Assembly (NCBI GenBank): GCA_013398615.1
Contig: VZSR01000680.1
Location: 2,137,893 to 2,201,892, forward strand
DNA: 64,000 bases
Reading direction: 5' to 3'
Source of the DNA: Brachypodius melanocephalos
Taxonomy: Eukaryota > Chordata > Aves > Passeriformes > Pycnonotidae
Below are positions 48,743-61,259 of this stretch, one piece after another. The translations under genes and the position numbers were made by a program. Numbering within the stretch: the first letter of the stretch is position 1; every line of letters starts with the position of its first letter. The notes below the pieces were generated by a model. It had not been told where the DNA came from. It did no database searches and saw nothing but the letters and a program-made list of their open reading frames with translations.

Positions 48743-49064
48743 TTGGTTTTTTTTTTCTTTTTCCAAGCTGGAGCAGGCTGCCTGACCAAACTGCTCCACC
48801 TGGGTAAGGAGTGCGTGTCCCTGTCGGGATGCCACCCCTTTTCCCAAAGCACCTGTTCCCAGGAGGGGACGTGCGAATACCTGGATCCTGGGAATACCTG
48901 GAGTCACCGCAGGACACGGTGCCCGAAACTACGCATTGTAAACTGCTCCGGGAATAAAGGGCGCTGCGTAAACACACTGTGCTTTTCAGATGAGTGCCAT
49001 TGCTTTAGCAGGAAATACATTAAAGAGGATTCCGTAGGCTCTTGTACAAAGCAAAACACAAAAC
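48743..49064 (+). other. Cysteine-rich open frame of doubtful status
   Basis: The frame is open from a TTG at 48743 through the purine tract into the assembly gap. It encodes 12 cysteines in about 100 residues. The last six or seven are spaced C-x7-C-x6-C-x9-C-x-C-x13-C, an EGF-like pattern, but the usual glycines and aromatic residue between the fifth and sixth cysteines are absent. A pyrimidine tract ending in AAG at 48767 could be an acceptor; no ATG opens the frame. The opposite strand is also partly open. It may be an exon of an unknown secreted protein, CpG-island shore, or chance. Confidence 0.14.
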
Positions 49065-49148
49065 GAAAAGAGAAGGAAAGGGAAGGAAAGAGAAGGGAAG
49101 AGAAGGGAAGAGGAAAAGAAAAGAAAAGAAAAGAAAAGAAAAGAAAAG
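49065..49148. repeat. All-purine tract ending in (AAAAG)n
   Basis: All 84 bases on the plus strand are A or G: first degenerate GGAAAG/GGGAAG units, then perfect AAAAG units from about 49113 up to the gap. Long homopurine tracts can form triplex (H-DNA) and are hard to sequence, which probably explains why the assembly breaks here. Confidence 0.95.
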
Positions 49149-49248
49149 NNNNNNNNNNNNNNNNNNNNNNNNNNNNNNNNNNNNNNNNNNNNNNNNNNNN
49201 NNNNNNNNNNNNNNNNNNNNNNNNNNNNNNNNNNNNNNNNNNNNNNNN
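49149..49248. other. Assembly gap of 100 N
   Basis: Exactly 100 N, a conventional placeholder for a gap of unknown size. The purine microsatellite on the left and the extremely GC-rich island on the right both impede sequencing, so true length and content are unknown and promoter or exon sequence may be missing. Confidence 0.98.
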
Positions 49249-49318
49249 GGGCACCGCGCTGAGGGCTCCTCGCTGAGGGCACCGCGCTGACGGCTCCTCG
49301 CTGAGGGCTCCTCGCTGC
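49249..49318. repeat. 14-bp GC-rich tandem repeat, five copies
   Basis: Five head-to-tail 14-bp units of two types, GGGCACCGCGCTGA and GGGCTCCTCGCTGA, in the order A-B-A-B-B with one base change each in copies four and five. The array abuts the gap, so more copies may be hidden in it. Confidence 0.93.
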
Positions 49319-49401
49319 CCCGGCCTCGGCGGGCGCCCAGCGCCGCTCGGACTGGCTCTGCCCCGTGCTGTTCCCCTCCCTCAGCCGGGACCCCGACTCA
49401 C

Positions 49402-49640
49402 CCCGGCCGCCGCAGGTGCTGGCGCCGCTCTCTGCCTCGCTGCCGGGGCCGGGCTCAGCCGTGCCCGGGCACCAGCGCCCGCCCTCCGCAGGTGCGCGGG
49501 GCCGGACAGGGGCGGCCGGCGGGGCCGCTTTGCTGTGGGCCGGCAGGCGCGGAGTCCGCCGCGCTCCCCGGCATTGCCCGCTCTGCCGAGGGGGAAAGGC
49601 CGTGAGGGCGCTCGGTGCCGGGCGTGAGGGCAGCGCTGTG
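49402..49640 (-). other. Candidate first exon of a divergent minus-strand transcript
   Basis: ACTCAC at 49396-49401 is a perfect GTGAGT donor on the minus strand, preceded there by GGCGGCCGGG. The upstream boundary is a guess within the island. It would be an upstream antisense or divergent RNA, and its first intron would run into the gap. Confidence 0.22.
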
Positions 49641-49835
49641 TCCTGCCAGGGCACCGGCGGGCCCCCGGCAGCGTGAGGGGGTGACGGCGGCCGCCGAGGC
49701 GTGGAAGGGCCGCCCCGTCCGGCTGGAGCCGACTGCGGCGGGGGACGTCGGCTGGAGGGACCTCGGAGAGCCCGCTCGAAACCCCAAGCACAAAAACGCC
49801 CTCTCGGTCAGGAGCCTAGAAAAGCTAAGCGGCAG
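49641..49835 (+). other. Candidate non-coding first exon with strong donor
   Basis: The sequence GCGGCAG at 49829-49835 is followed by GTGAGT at 49836-49841, a consensus 5' splice site, inside the right half of the island. No ATG precedes it in any plus frame after the gap, so if transcribed it is a 5'-untranslated exon and the start codon lies in a later exon. The transcription start is not determined and the left limit is arbitrary. AT-rich sequence of intron type begins about 130 bp downstream. Confidence 0.42.
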
Positions 49836-49960
49836 GTGAGTTTTGCTCGGGCAGGGGCTCTGTCCCGGTGTGCCCGCTCTCCCGGGACGGCCATCGGGTG
49901 CCCGGGAAGGCTTTGCCGGAGGCGCTGAGGGTGTGAAGAAGCTGTCGGTGCTGGTGTGTG

Positions 49961-52900
49961 CGTGACTGAGCCAGGTGATGGGATAGGTGTGTGTGCAGCA
50001 CCCTTTACTGTGAAATTAGGAAATGATGAGGTTGATAGGCAGCATCCATTCTTTCTTTCCTTCTGGATGTACTTGTTACCTGCTTTGTGGATAAGTTAAG
50101 GTTATATCAGTTGATCAGAAGTAGGACCTTCTTTCTGAGCTTTGACTTGGCAGGGGCGGGGAGCAGAGGGAGCAAGGAGATTAATTAATTGTCAGTGATA
50201 TTTCACTTTTTTTGAATTTCTCCCTCTTCAGGCAGCCCTTTGAATTAATAAATCTGAACACATTTGTAACTCTCTCCAGTAGCTGCCAGCGGTGTAGGAG
50301 TGATTACTTTTTGAGTCATTCATTCTTCCTTTTGGCCCCCCCCTCCTTTTTTTAAAAAAAAATTCTTTACTGGGATTTCACCTTGAATTTTGAAGGCTGA
50401 TTTTGATCTGTTTTTCCTTCTCATAGAACAGGTTCAACAATAAAAAAATACTCATTGGGACTCAGTAGTGATACCTCTCCTTAGCTCCTGCTGACACCTG
50501 TTGCTGTACTGGTCTTTATGGTTTCTATCACTCTCTGTTTGACCAGTCTTTATTTACTCATGTGTAATGGAGAAATGGATGTGAAGTAAAACTTCATAAA
50601 CTTCTGGATATTTGATTCCTTTGCAGAGTGCTGGTGAGCCTCTGTTCATATTTACAGTAGCAGCTGTGATGTGTATGTGTACATACAGCTTTAAAATGGT
50701 TTTGCTGCAATGCTGAATATTTAAAGGCCTTAAATGTGACTCAGAAGTAAGCTGAGGCTGCTTTGCACATGTTTTCTGAAAACATTGCTAGTTCAGTTAA
50801 TCTTAATTTGTACATTGTCTCTGACTTGATCACATATTGTCTATATGGCACATTACTGTCTATAAATTTAGCCTTTAATTTGAGTTGACTGACCCTGCTA
50901 CAGCTGCCTCAGCAAAGGCCACATCAGCTCTCCTTTCACAAAACACCCAGCACAGGATAGTCCCAATGCTGTGCTGACCCTCTGCTTGAGAGGAGGAAGT
51001 TAAATAAAACCTTGTCTCCATGTAGGATTTTATGACAATACTACTCTCTTAAATAAAAAGTCAAGTACACATCAGTGAAGGCAGACACTGGTGTTTGGGA
51101 CTGAGCCCTGCAGTAGCTGAGGGGCTGTAGCCATGCAGTGCCTCCCTCTCCCATGACAGCTTGGAGAACAGGGCTGCCTGTTTGGAAATCTGTTATTTCA
51201 AAATATATTAAATCTATTTTCCGAAAGCAATAGGTAACGTTGTAAAATTAAATGACCTGAAAATAACTAGTGGTTTTTAAAAATAAACTCGCCTGGTCAT
51301 TATCCTTTTGACTAGACTTTCAGGATTTTCATCATCATGGCTGATGCTTACTTTTAAATGCTCTGGTTTCCAGTGTATAAGTAATGTAAAGTTCACAGAA
51401 GAAGTGGAAGTTACCAGTCTGTGTTTCCTTGTTCATAGAAAAAACCAAAATCCAAATACACAGGGTATGCCTTTGCCCACTACATGGTTGAAATCCTCTG
51501 AAAAAAAAGGGATTTTTTTTGTTTGTGCCTCTGTTATATCTAGGTGGAAAAGTTTTTTATAAACTTTGTAAAATAGCCTGGCCCTAGTGTCAGGCCTATT
51601 GAATTGTCTGAATTAACGCAGGTCTTTGCTGATGGATAGGGTGGATGAGTGTTTCTCAGACTCCTTGTAAATGTGAGCACTGTTTGGGCTTATCCTTCTC
51701 TCTTTATGCATTCCCTAAGTAAAAAATTACTCCTGTACAGCTTTAATTGCTGGCAGCAGCTAAGTTCCTGGGAGTGCTGGGTGGAAAAGGGCATGAAAAT
51801 CAGGGCAGTGACCAGCTGCAGGTGTAAACCCTCTGAGCATTGGCCAGGAGCAGCAGAGGAGCTGCTAGCAGCTGAAGGGAGTGGTAGTTCCTAGCTGGAG
51901 TAAATCCATGTAGCAGGTAATCACAGCTGCTGCTGACTGCCCTGCAGGAAATGAGCTGCTTCCAGCTGTAAATCAGGCCCCTTTGGTTTTATTGTTTTTC
52001 TTGTTATTTTTTAATGGCTTAATATTTTAATGAAGTTGTCCCCTACCTGTTTATGACTCCCACCCTTTGAATCTTCCTGTTCGTTCATTGAGAGGTGCAG
52101 CTCAGGTAAGAGAAACACTGGTTGGTTTGTGTCACTTTTTTTTTAGAAAAAGTCACTTGTCATCAGATAGCAGCTTTACCAGAACCTCCATGGTGGCTTG
52201 TTACTATAATTCTACCAAAGAATAGTTTGTCTTTCATCAAATAACTGATTCACAAGTCCATTTCTTTGGCTCAGATTTGATGAAGTGTATTACTACTAGC
52301 ATAAGTTATTTCTGCTTGGATAGGGAGAAAATGTGTGCAGCTGAGCAAGATGGGAGGATTTTTTTTAAACAATTCTTAATTCTAGTCTGCTAATACTTCC
52401 AGTAAAATAAACCTTAAATTTTTGTCCAAGATACTTTAGAGGGAAGAGGGAAACTTCTAATTTATGAATTAAATTTCAAAATGCAAACAGCTCACATAGT
52501 TGTTTCTCCTTTTATTCCATGATATAATTTGCTGGTATTTTAACATACTACACAGAAACTTAGGAGAAAAAGGCTGTCAGTACTGAATATTGGTTGGCTT
52601 GTAACTAGAAGGATGTCACCTAGTGCTGTGTGTTTGTGAGCACAGCACAGCAGCAGTCTGCCTCCTGTCACTGCCACCTGTACCTGCTGGCAGCCTGTGA
52701 CAGGAGCACGGGCGCTTGGAGGAGGCTGAGACAATGGCATGGCCATCAAAGGTCCAGCTGCTGGTCTGCTGCTCTGTTTATTAGTCAGATGCCTCCCTTT
52801 GTTTAGCTCTAAAGAAAGTGTCTGTCTTTGCTTTAAGAATGAAAGAGAGTTTCTTCTAATAAATGAGGGGAAATCAGGCAAGCGTTGATTTTTCTGCACA

Positions 52901-55900
52901 GTACTGTTTGGTACCTTTGTTCAGAATGTAGCTGGATATCAGCTTGTGACCTGGGACAAATATAAAAGGTTTCTTTTAAAATCCACGAGGTTCCCACTAA
53001 ACATTTTCCTTGGTGGAGGAAAGGAAGGCTCTCCCAATGGAGCTTACCCTTGTAACATAGAGTATGGTCAAGCATGCTCCTGGCCACAGCTGTTTGGTGT
53101 GTTCCCTGCTTACCTGCTGACCTCACTGTCAGTTTTGTTCTAGTTTGGTTTGGGTTTAACTTTGCTGAAGGCCCCCAGCTTTGTACTCTGCAAACACAGC
53201 TTCTGTGTGGCTGCTCCAGCCTGGTTGAATCAAAATTGTCTTACTTAAATGTTTTCAGTAAGACATTTTAAAAGATAGACATAGTTTGCTGAGTCTCACC
53301 ATTGTGAAGACTCACAGTGTCCTCCTTTTGCAATACTTTGATAGTGAATGGTATTTTAATGTGTTAATTTATCACTGGTTTGCTTGTCCAACGACAAAAT
53401 GATCCTGAAAGTGCAATTTAAACATCAATAGGAATGTATTGACACCTTTCAGGAGCTAGTTCAGCAAGCAAGCCTTGGCTGCATGTGTTGGCAATCTGGA
53501 GCCTACTGGGGCCATGGTGTCACATCACTATTACCTCAGCCCCTCCATGTGCAGATACAAACAACAAACACTGCTCGGTTTCCCCACAGTACACTAGGAA
53601 AAGATGTTCCTACATTTCAGGATTGAGACATGAAAAATTCTTCTAAACTTTCTGGAATTGTCACTCTGATGAGTTTAAAGCAGTTGCTTTCATTGTATAT
53701 CACTGCTCCACCAGTCTTTGCCCCATCCTTCTCAGTGGAAGTTGACTCCAGTTTTAGTGTTTTGGCTCCTCTTAATGAGAGGAATACTTTTAAATTAAGC
53801 TTTAAAAATCCTTTCAATAGGAATGTCATACCTGACAAGGAACGATTGCTATACAATATATACTGATAAAGTTCTGCCGTAATCCAGCTCTCAGTTGTCT
53901 TATTTATATAACATTTTTCACTTTGGAGAAGTGAAGCTCATGGAGGTTACAAAAACATCATATTTGGATGCTGTGCCAAGAGTGAAGGCTGCCCTCTGCT
54001 TGCACAGCTTGGACAGAAATGGAGTTATCTATACCCTTCTGGTGATACTGGGGAGAAGCATATAAAGAGAGATAAAGTAGGTACAGCTACTCCATTCTCT
54101 GGAGCCTTTTTAGCTTTGGAACCACAGAAGTGTTGAAGTGTTGAAATGGATATGGAAGCTGAGGGTGTGTTGGCTCCTTAGGAATACTCTGTGAATACTG
54201 AAATACAGCTTCTCTGGTTTTGCTCTCACTCTGTAACCTTTCAGAAGTGTTAAAACAACTTTAAGATGCTGAAGTAGCAGATAGCACTGTTATTTATTTT
54301 GCTAGCACGTAAGGAAAGTTAGAACTGTATTTTCTTTAACTGGTCTCTGCCCACAAGTTGGTAGAATAATTAATGACATGGATACACAGAAGTTCCTGGG
54401 GGTGGCAAGAACGTCTTTCAGGAGCATGTGCTGGGCACCAAATGCTGCATCAAAACATGCACTGTAGCTGTATGGAATAATGTTTACATGTAAATTTGTT
54501 TGTCCACTTCCCCGTGATAGTGAGGTGTGAAGGACAAAGGCAGGAAAACGTGAGACACTTTGAGTGGCCTCTAATAAACATGGCACAGGCTTTCATCACA
54601 AACTGCACACATTGCAATTCTGACTATAGTGCACTGTAGTGTTTCTCAGTGTCTTCTATGGTATATTTTTTCCATGTCTGGAAAAGTGAGGGAAAGTTGA
54701 GAGAGATTTTTTTTTTATCTTTAGTGAAAAACATGCTGAAATGCTATACTTTTAATTCCAGAGACATGATTCTTGTAAGCTGGATTTAATGGCTTTGCCT
54801 TCTGAGCTGTGTGTTGGTCATTCCCCTGCACCCAACTCTTTCCCTATGAAATATTTGTATGTCAGTCCTAATTTTTTTGCTTTTCCAGGAGTGATGTTTG
54901 AAATGATGTATTGCACGTCTCCTAAAGTAAATGAGGGGGAAATGATATGGTTATTTTTCCAATTGGAATGACCATAAAACTGAGTGTTTTGCTCTCTCAT
55001 TTGACTTCTGTATTGTATATTTAATTCCTCTTCTTATTCCCCTAAGATTAGTGCTGTATGAAAATTTTGGGGGGTTGAGAAGACTGAAAAAGTCTCTGAC
55101 TTTACCTGAGGGAAGATATTGGGTCTTTGTAGGTTTTGCTAGAACATTTGATGCTTTCATGGGGTATGAAATAGAGTTTCTGTTCTATTCTAATAAGAGT
55201 TTCTGGTCTTCTAATTTTCTCCAGTTTGTGCACAGTTTTAGTTGTATACATGTTTTATGATGCAGAAATGATGCCTTAAGGAATCTTTCTCTGCTGTGTG
55301 GGATGGCATTTATCTTCATTAGTAGGTATGGAGTCAAAAAGATGCTTAATTCATTTTCTTCCACTAGAACTGAGTTACTCATGTATCCCCTTTAGTAGTC
55401 AGCTGCAAATTTGGAAGCCCACAGATGGGTTTAGTGGGACAGAAAAGGCATTTGGAAAAGTTTCCTGTCTCAGGAGCCAGTGTGGTTATCCATTTTTAAT
55501 TACACCTTATGTATATTACTCTGAATAGGTAGTACTCACTGGCACTCTAGGTTCTGATTTCTGCAGCACAGCCAAGCAGACCTGATTGTATGAGTTCTTT
55601 TGAAATCAATCGTTGCTGTCTCACAGAATGAGACTGCAGTCTTAAAAGAAATCCAATCAAGGCACTGTGACTATATGTAATAGCACAAAACTATTGACTC
55701 AGTATGGAAAGTATCTTAAAAGAGTGCACTGCTGTGGCTAACCAGCAGAATTAATGCTCTAATCCAAATATCAGGCACATTGCACAGGTTCAGTCACTGT
55801 TTTGCACTTGTTACTGTGACCAGACTTGCTGATTTGTAAGTTTGGGGAAGGGAGAGAGAAAGAGAAAAATCTTTATGCTCTCTGTGTATAAAGAGAAACC

Positions 55901-57546
55901 ATGTGTAACAGATAGAAAGTGCTTATTATTAATGTAGTTCTTAACTTAATCTTAGGAATCTATTGATCAGTGCCTTGAAAGTATTCTTCCAGGGAGAAGA
56001 TGAATCTAAATATTTGTAATTGTCCAGACTCTCTCACATTTAAGGACAGCTTATTTCATTAAAAATGTAGAAAAAGAGGTAACCATTGCTTTAAAATCTT
56101 TGTCATTGAAATTAACATGGCCTCCTTCATACTTAGTATTGAAACTTGCTGTATCTGTGTAAAAAGTTCAAAAGAAAATAAAACTTTTGGATGCAGATTT
56201 CCTAGGCACTGGTTGGTTTTTTGGTTATAGTAGTGGTGGTGTTGTTGTTTTCTGGGGGGGTTGTTTGTTTGTTTTTTTTTAATCAAGTCTAAAGCAATTT
56301 GCTTGGTCCTAAGTTATTTTACTTATTTTGCTACAAAAGTGTTAGTGGAGTGGTTCAGTTATGAGACAGGTTTTTCAGAGATTTATCACTTTTTCCATAA
56401 ACATGTAGTCCTGTTTATAGATTGGTGCTGTGATTTCTGTCTGGGAGTACTTGTTCCCCGATGAAATAGTGAAAAGTAGGCTTTTGAAAATGACACAAAG
56501 AAGCTTTTCAGGCTAGAAGGCCTTAATATAAGATTTTCTTGACTTTAGGAGTGGAGCAAGTAAGCTGTATTAACAGGTTTTTTTATTTTTGATATAATCT
56601 ATTCAAACAGGAAGGTCAGGGACTACTCCTGCAGGTCTACAAGTCCTAAGGATCCCTAGTTCTGATCAAGGTCAGCATAGACTGTGATCTCATGTGATCA
56701 GTATTTTCCTTCGAGTTCTACTTAAAGGAAAACTAGAACTGCAAAAGAGAATGATTCACTCCTCCAAAATCTAAAACGTACCAGTATTGTGGAATCTAAA
56801 GGAATTCCCTGCATGAAAATGCCCAAAAAAAAAGAGGTCTCACCAGAAAAGGGTTCCCACCAAAGAGAATTACAGCTTTAAAATGAAAAACTGAAAACTT
56901 CAGGTTTTCATTATAAAAGTAAGCTTACTTGCTCCAGGGTCCCAGTTTCCTAGCTGGATTGCATCTCAGGAAAGTATCCAAAAGCAGATACTTTTCACAA
57001 AAAGAAAAAAAAAAAAAAAAGGCTTTATTGAAAACCTGGTTCACTGCGGAGGAACAGCTTTCATGGAAAAATTTTGACTAGGTCTGTCTTAAGCATAAGA
57101 GGATACAAATTTATTCTTGTTTATTCCTGAGGCATCCAGAGTTAGGCATTCTGATATTTCTGAAATCAGCAATCTGCTTCACTCGAGAGCAGGCAGTATA
57201 ATAGATTTCTTGTACAGAGTCCAGTTGCTGTATGTTACTCTTGGATCTGCTGGATAACACAAAGTGTGCTTAATAATAAAGCCTGCCAGTTTTCTTCCCT
57301 CTGCTCTTCCCCTCTCGGCAGATTACCAGATTTATGTTTGATTTCTTGGATCTTTTTGTTACCTTTTTTTTGCCAAAGAATTTGCTCTGACCGAACTTGC
57401 TGGAAAGGACAAAAAGCTGAGGAATGAGTTTCTTGCTCCTCTTTGTCACTAACAGTTCTGGTGTTCTCTGCTGATGGCAGGAACCAGTCTGCGCTGTGGC
57501 TTTACTCATTTGGAACTCTGGCTATTCCAGAGAGGGGTGCAGTGTT
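49961..57546. other. AT-rich stretch, possible first intron
   Basis: About 7.6 kb with no exon I can support. Small features: C7/T-runs near 50337-50360, a GT-rich tract near 56215-56280 and an A-run at 57007-57020. The frames at 53617-53866 overlap on both strands. If the plus-strand donor at 49836 is used, this would be intron 1. Confidence 0.45.
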
Positions 57547-57775
57547 CATAGAATCCTCAGGGACCAGCCAGGATCGTCCAGTCCAACTCGTGTTCCTGCA
57601 CAGACACCCCTCAGTCCCACCCTGTGCATCCCTGAGAGCGCTGTCCAAACTCTCCTGGAGCTGTGGCAGCCTTGGGGCCGTGCCCATTCCCTGGGGAGCC
57701 TGGGCAGTGCCCCACACCCTCTGGGGGAAGAGCCTTTCCCTGATCTCCAACCTAAACCTCCCAAGGATCCCAAAC
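57547..57775 (-). mobile_element. CR1 LINE fragment, minus orientation
   Basis: Reading left to right: TCATAGAATCC (reverse complement of the CR1 tail), GTCCAGTCCAACTCGTGTTC, CTGCACAGACACCCC, CAAACTCTCCTGGAGCTGTG, CCCTGGGGAGCCTGGGCAGT and CTGATCTCCAACCTAAACCT, all in CR1 order. The copy is about 230 bp, 5'-truncated as usual for this family, and has the most intact consensus words of the four copies seen here. It explains the antiparallel chance frames at 57443-57903. Confidence 0.88.
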
Positions 57776-60700
57776 CTCCAAGTATTCGAGCTGTAGCATG
57801 TTCCAACTGCAGCAGTATCTTTGTGCTGTCTCCTTTTCACGGTTAATTCCAAGTCAAGCCTGGTGGTAACACATCCTAATCTTAGGACAGGATTAGGATA
57901 CACCTTTTCAGGTGAAGGGTGAGTTATCTCAGGGGAAAATGGTGCCCCAGTTGTTGCACAGGGGTCAGAGTCAGAGCTAGTAGGGTGCTTACCATTCAGT
58001 TTTGAAGCCTGTTCTAGATTTCCAAACAGAAATGAAATTTTACATATTTTAAATTAAAAAAAAAACTTTGTGCCGTGTGCCTGAGACCAGAAAAAGCAAG
58101 TGAGATTGCAGACATACAGCTTCTCTGTGGGTGTGAAAAAAGTGTCAGTGTGCCTCGAATGCTATTGCCCTTTCCCAGTTACACCTGATTGCCTCTAAGA
58201 GTTTCTCCTGATCTCTGGAGGTTTTTTCTCCCATTTTTCAGTCCATGGGCACTGTAACATCACTGCTATGTGTGGGTACAGCTCCAGCCAGGCCATTGAA
58301 ATGCTGCAGGAGGTTCCCCAGTCCCCCCTTCTTTGCTTCCTTGAATAGAAACCTTTTCTTGTAAACTTAGCAACGACAACAGCAGCAAAGCCCAGACAAA
58401 AGAGAGCTTTTGGGTCTCTGGGCAGTCCCAGGAGAGGCACTGCCAGCTGCAGGTCACTTCTTTTGTGCCGTCTCCAAGCGGGATGCACGGGCACTGCTCT
58501 GCCAGCTTCAGGCAGGGTGATCTGTGCCCCAATAAGAGCTTGTTTGTCTGGCTTTCCTGTCATGAGTAGCAATGGGTGAGCGTGTTTTGCGTGATTTCAA
58601 ATCCACTTAAAGTTCATGGGTTTGAAATCAAAACCAGAACTCAAATCTTACGAGGTTTGTGTTCTGTTAGGAGCTGGAATTTTGCCAGGATGTGTCTGTT
58701 CGTTTAACTTTTAACCCTGGAATCAAATACATACCAGTTTGCTACACCAGCTCACTTGTATTGCTTTATATCCTCTTCCTTCTATATTTTTTAACATCTT
58801 TTCCATTGTATGCATATGTGGATATCAGAAGGTTGCTAGACTAGGTGTTAGCTCTCTCATGAACATACAAATTTTGTCTTCCATCTTCATCTTGTTTCAC
58901 AGTTTCAGGGCTCATGGCATGTGCCTTCTGCCTGTTCCTCTCTATATCCAAGGCACTAAAGAAAGGCTGAAATCCATCCCCTTTGAGGGCTGTATTTTAG
59001 ATCCTATATGCTTTGAATATCTGAAATAAAGCCCTGACTGTCTGTGCCCTGTAGTGGTTTGGTTTACTCACCATTTTCTGTTTCTGAGAGGTGACACACT
59101 CACAGCAGCTCTGTAGGGCACTGAGGAACAGGATCCTGCCTAGTGCAAAAATGGGATTATTATTTTCTTTTATGTTTTGGGGGTTTTTTTTGGTTTTTTT
59201 TTAGTTTTTTACACTAAGCCTGTCTTGCTTCTAGTGCTATTCTCTTCTGTGCTGATGTGCTTTTATGGAACCCAAAGCAACCCTGATGTGGAAGATAGTA
59301 AAAAGCTTGGAAATTGATGGAAAATCATCTGCAGTGTTGTATTTTGTAGGTGAAGCCAGTAGTAGCCTATTGATTCCATATAGATTCCCTTGCTGATTCT
59401 TCTCAGGTTGTTTTTCCCCTTTGAGTAGTTACACCTATTAAAAAAATTAAAGTGTGCGTGTTTCAGTGTATCTATAAAGAAGAGATATATGTGTTTGTTG
59501 TTCTCGGCATATTGTAGCTATGTGTTAGCAGACATTTTTAAGAGGTAATATGTTGATTTAACAAATTATATCCATGCTTTCCTTTGGTGAGCAGGAAAGT
59601 GTTTATTTTTCAGTATTTTATATTGTGAGGTGATTATGGGAACCTGCTGTGATCATAGCCCTTCACTTAAATATGATCTCTTTGATCATGATTATCTGTA
59701 AATCAGACGCAGTTTTTTTGAGTTTGTTTGGTTTTTTACAGACATGATCAAAAGCCTATAAATAACTTGGTCTGTCACTTCTGACATCATGTGAAATAGG
59801 GGTTATTTGAACTGCAGTGTGAATTTTATGGTGTGTAAATGTTCTCTGAGTCTAAGGGCAAGAGATAGGATTTTTAACATCAATGCTTGTGGTTATGAAC
59901 TTTGGATATGTTTTCTGTGTATATTCTGCGTTTTAGCTGTTGCTGTTGGAATGAATAAGCTTGTTGTAACTCACTGGAGTGTCTCAGAAAGCACTGCCCA
60001 AGCATTTCCATGGCTTTACTCTTTTTAATCTAAATATATTTTAAATTTATTCTAAATACGTTTTAGTGATTTTGTTTTAGATTAAAAGAATTGTAAAGCT
60101 TTTAACTTTTTGTGGTAGCCTCACACCGGATGTTCATAGAAACCATTCTGTTTTTTAAAAGGGTCATAATAATTATTTTACTTCAATCTGAGAAAGTAAT
60201 ATAAAGTAATTCAACCTTTTCTTTAAAAAACCCCAAACCCAAATCAAAGAGAGCTATTACTTTCATAGGGTTGACTATTTCCGCATTAAATATTTCATTT
60301 GAACACTTTTTAAAGTAGATTTAAGCAAAACTTTGTCAACTCTGTCTACAGTTGCTTGAGAGTTATTTTTGCTGCCGTAAGCAATGTAATCAAAGTATGA
60401 AAGGAGCTGAAACTTTAAACAACAGTATTGGTTAATATTGAGATGTTCATTAAAATTTCCACTGGGCTTTTCAGTGGCTGTGTTACAGATTAAAAGTGAC
60501 TAGAGATTATCTTACCAACTCATTTTGCTTTTTCTCAAATCTCAGTCATTTAAGACAGAAATGGTGGTGAGAGGTGCAGCTCAAGAAATTACATTAACAC
60601 CATTTTGGGATTGATAGTTTTCTGCTTTAGCGGTGAATGTTTCTAATGTTCCTTTTTTTCTGTTTTCTGTCCCACTGGTGATGTACTGCATAAGGTCTGT

Positions 60701-61259
60701 AATCACAAATTCCACCTTAAACTTTGAGCAAGGTTAAATTGGGCATTTAGGCTTACAGATATCTGTGCCACTAAAGGAAGATTTCTCCCCATGCCTGTCC
60801 CCCACCCCCCCCCAATGTTTTAGAATTTCACTGTGTTTCCTCTAAGGGCTTTGGATCAAATTTTGGGTATGGTTAGTGGGTTTAAATAGCAGACTTGTAA
60901 TAAGAACTATTGTTCACTGTCCTGCCAGCTGTTCTGTACCACAGTCTGGCCAATGGATCCTAGTCAGTAGATGTTATAAATCATGTTATTTGTCCTTTGC
61001 CAACTTTGCCCCTTCTCAAGAAAGAAACTGCCAGTCTGAATCTTGAAAGACCCTCTGTGAAGAGCAGAAAACTTATGGTAACTTGAAAAAGGGCTTTTTT
61101 TTCTCTTGTGAAGGCAAGTGAGAGGATCAGCAAAAGAATCTATAAAGATAGAGAGAGCACAGAGCCACTGATGAGGCTGGAGGCTTTCACCAGTTGCTGT
61201 TTATTGTGAAGATGGCTCTTGGTTTATGTGTACATCTAAGAATGATGGATATGGAATGG
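57776..61259. other. AT-rich non-coding stretch
   Basis: Contains T/G-rich runs near 59178-59206 and a C-run near 60804-60813. An AT-rich block at 59630-59720 with repeated TGATCA-type words (ATGATC, TGATCATGATTATC) may be regulatory. No gene is recognised. Confidence 0.45.

Larger units (their letters stand above)
49249..49960. promoter_or_regulatory. Strong CpG island, probable promoter
   Basis: About 700 bp of very GC-rich, CpG-dense DNA with a sharp drop to AT-rich sequence after 49960. No TATA box is seen, so it would be a CpG-type promoter. The plus strand contains no ATG from 49249 to about 49975. Outward-facing GTGAGT donors lie at 49836-49841 on the plus strand and 49401-49396 on the minus strand, so transcripts may leave in both directions. 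The frames on both strands are GC-driven and match nothing known. The gene it serves is not identified. Confidence 0.7.

Noticed and set aside
49381..49793. Minus-strand frames of 112-136 codons in the CpG island
   Set aside because: Composition is driven by GC content (Ala, Arg, Pro, Gly), several frames overlap, and no motif is present.
53617..53866. Antiparallel frames of 78-79 codons
   Set aside because: Both strands are open over the same bases and neither product resembles a known protein.
57443..57903. Antiparallel frames of 86-133 codons
   Set aside because: Most of the block is a minus-orientation CR1 fragment, which explains the open frames.
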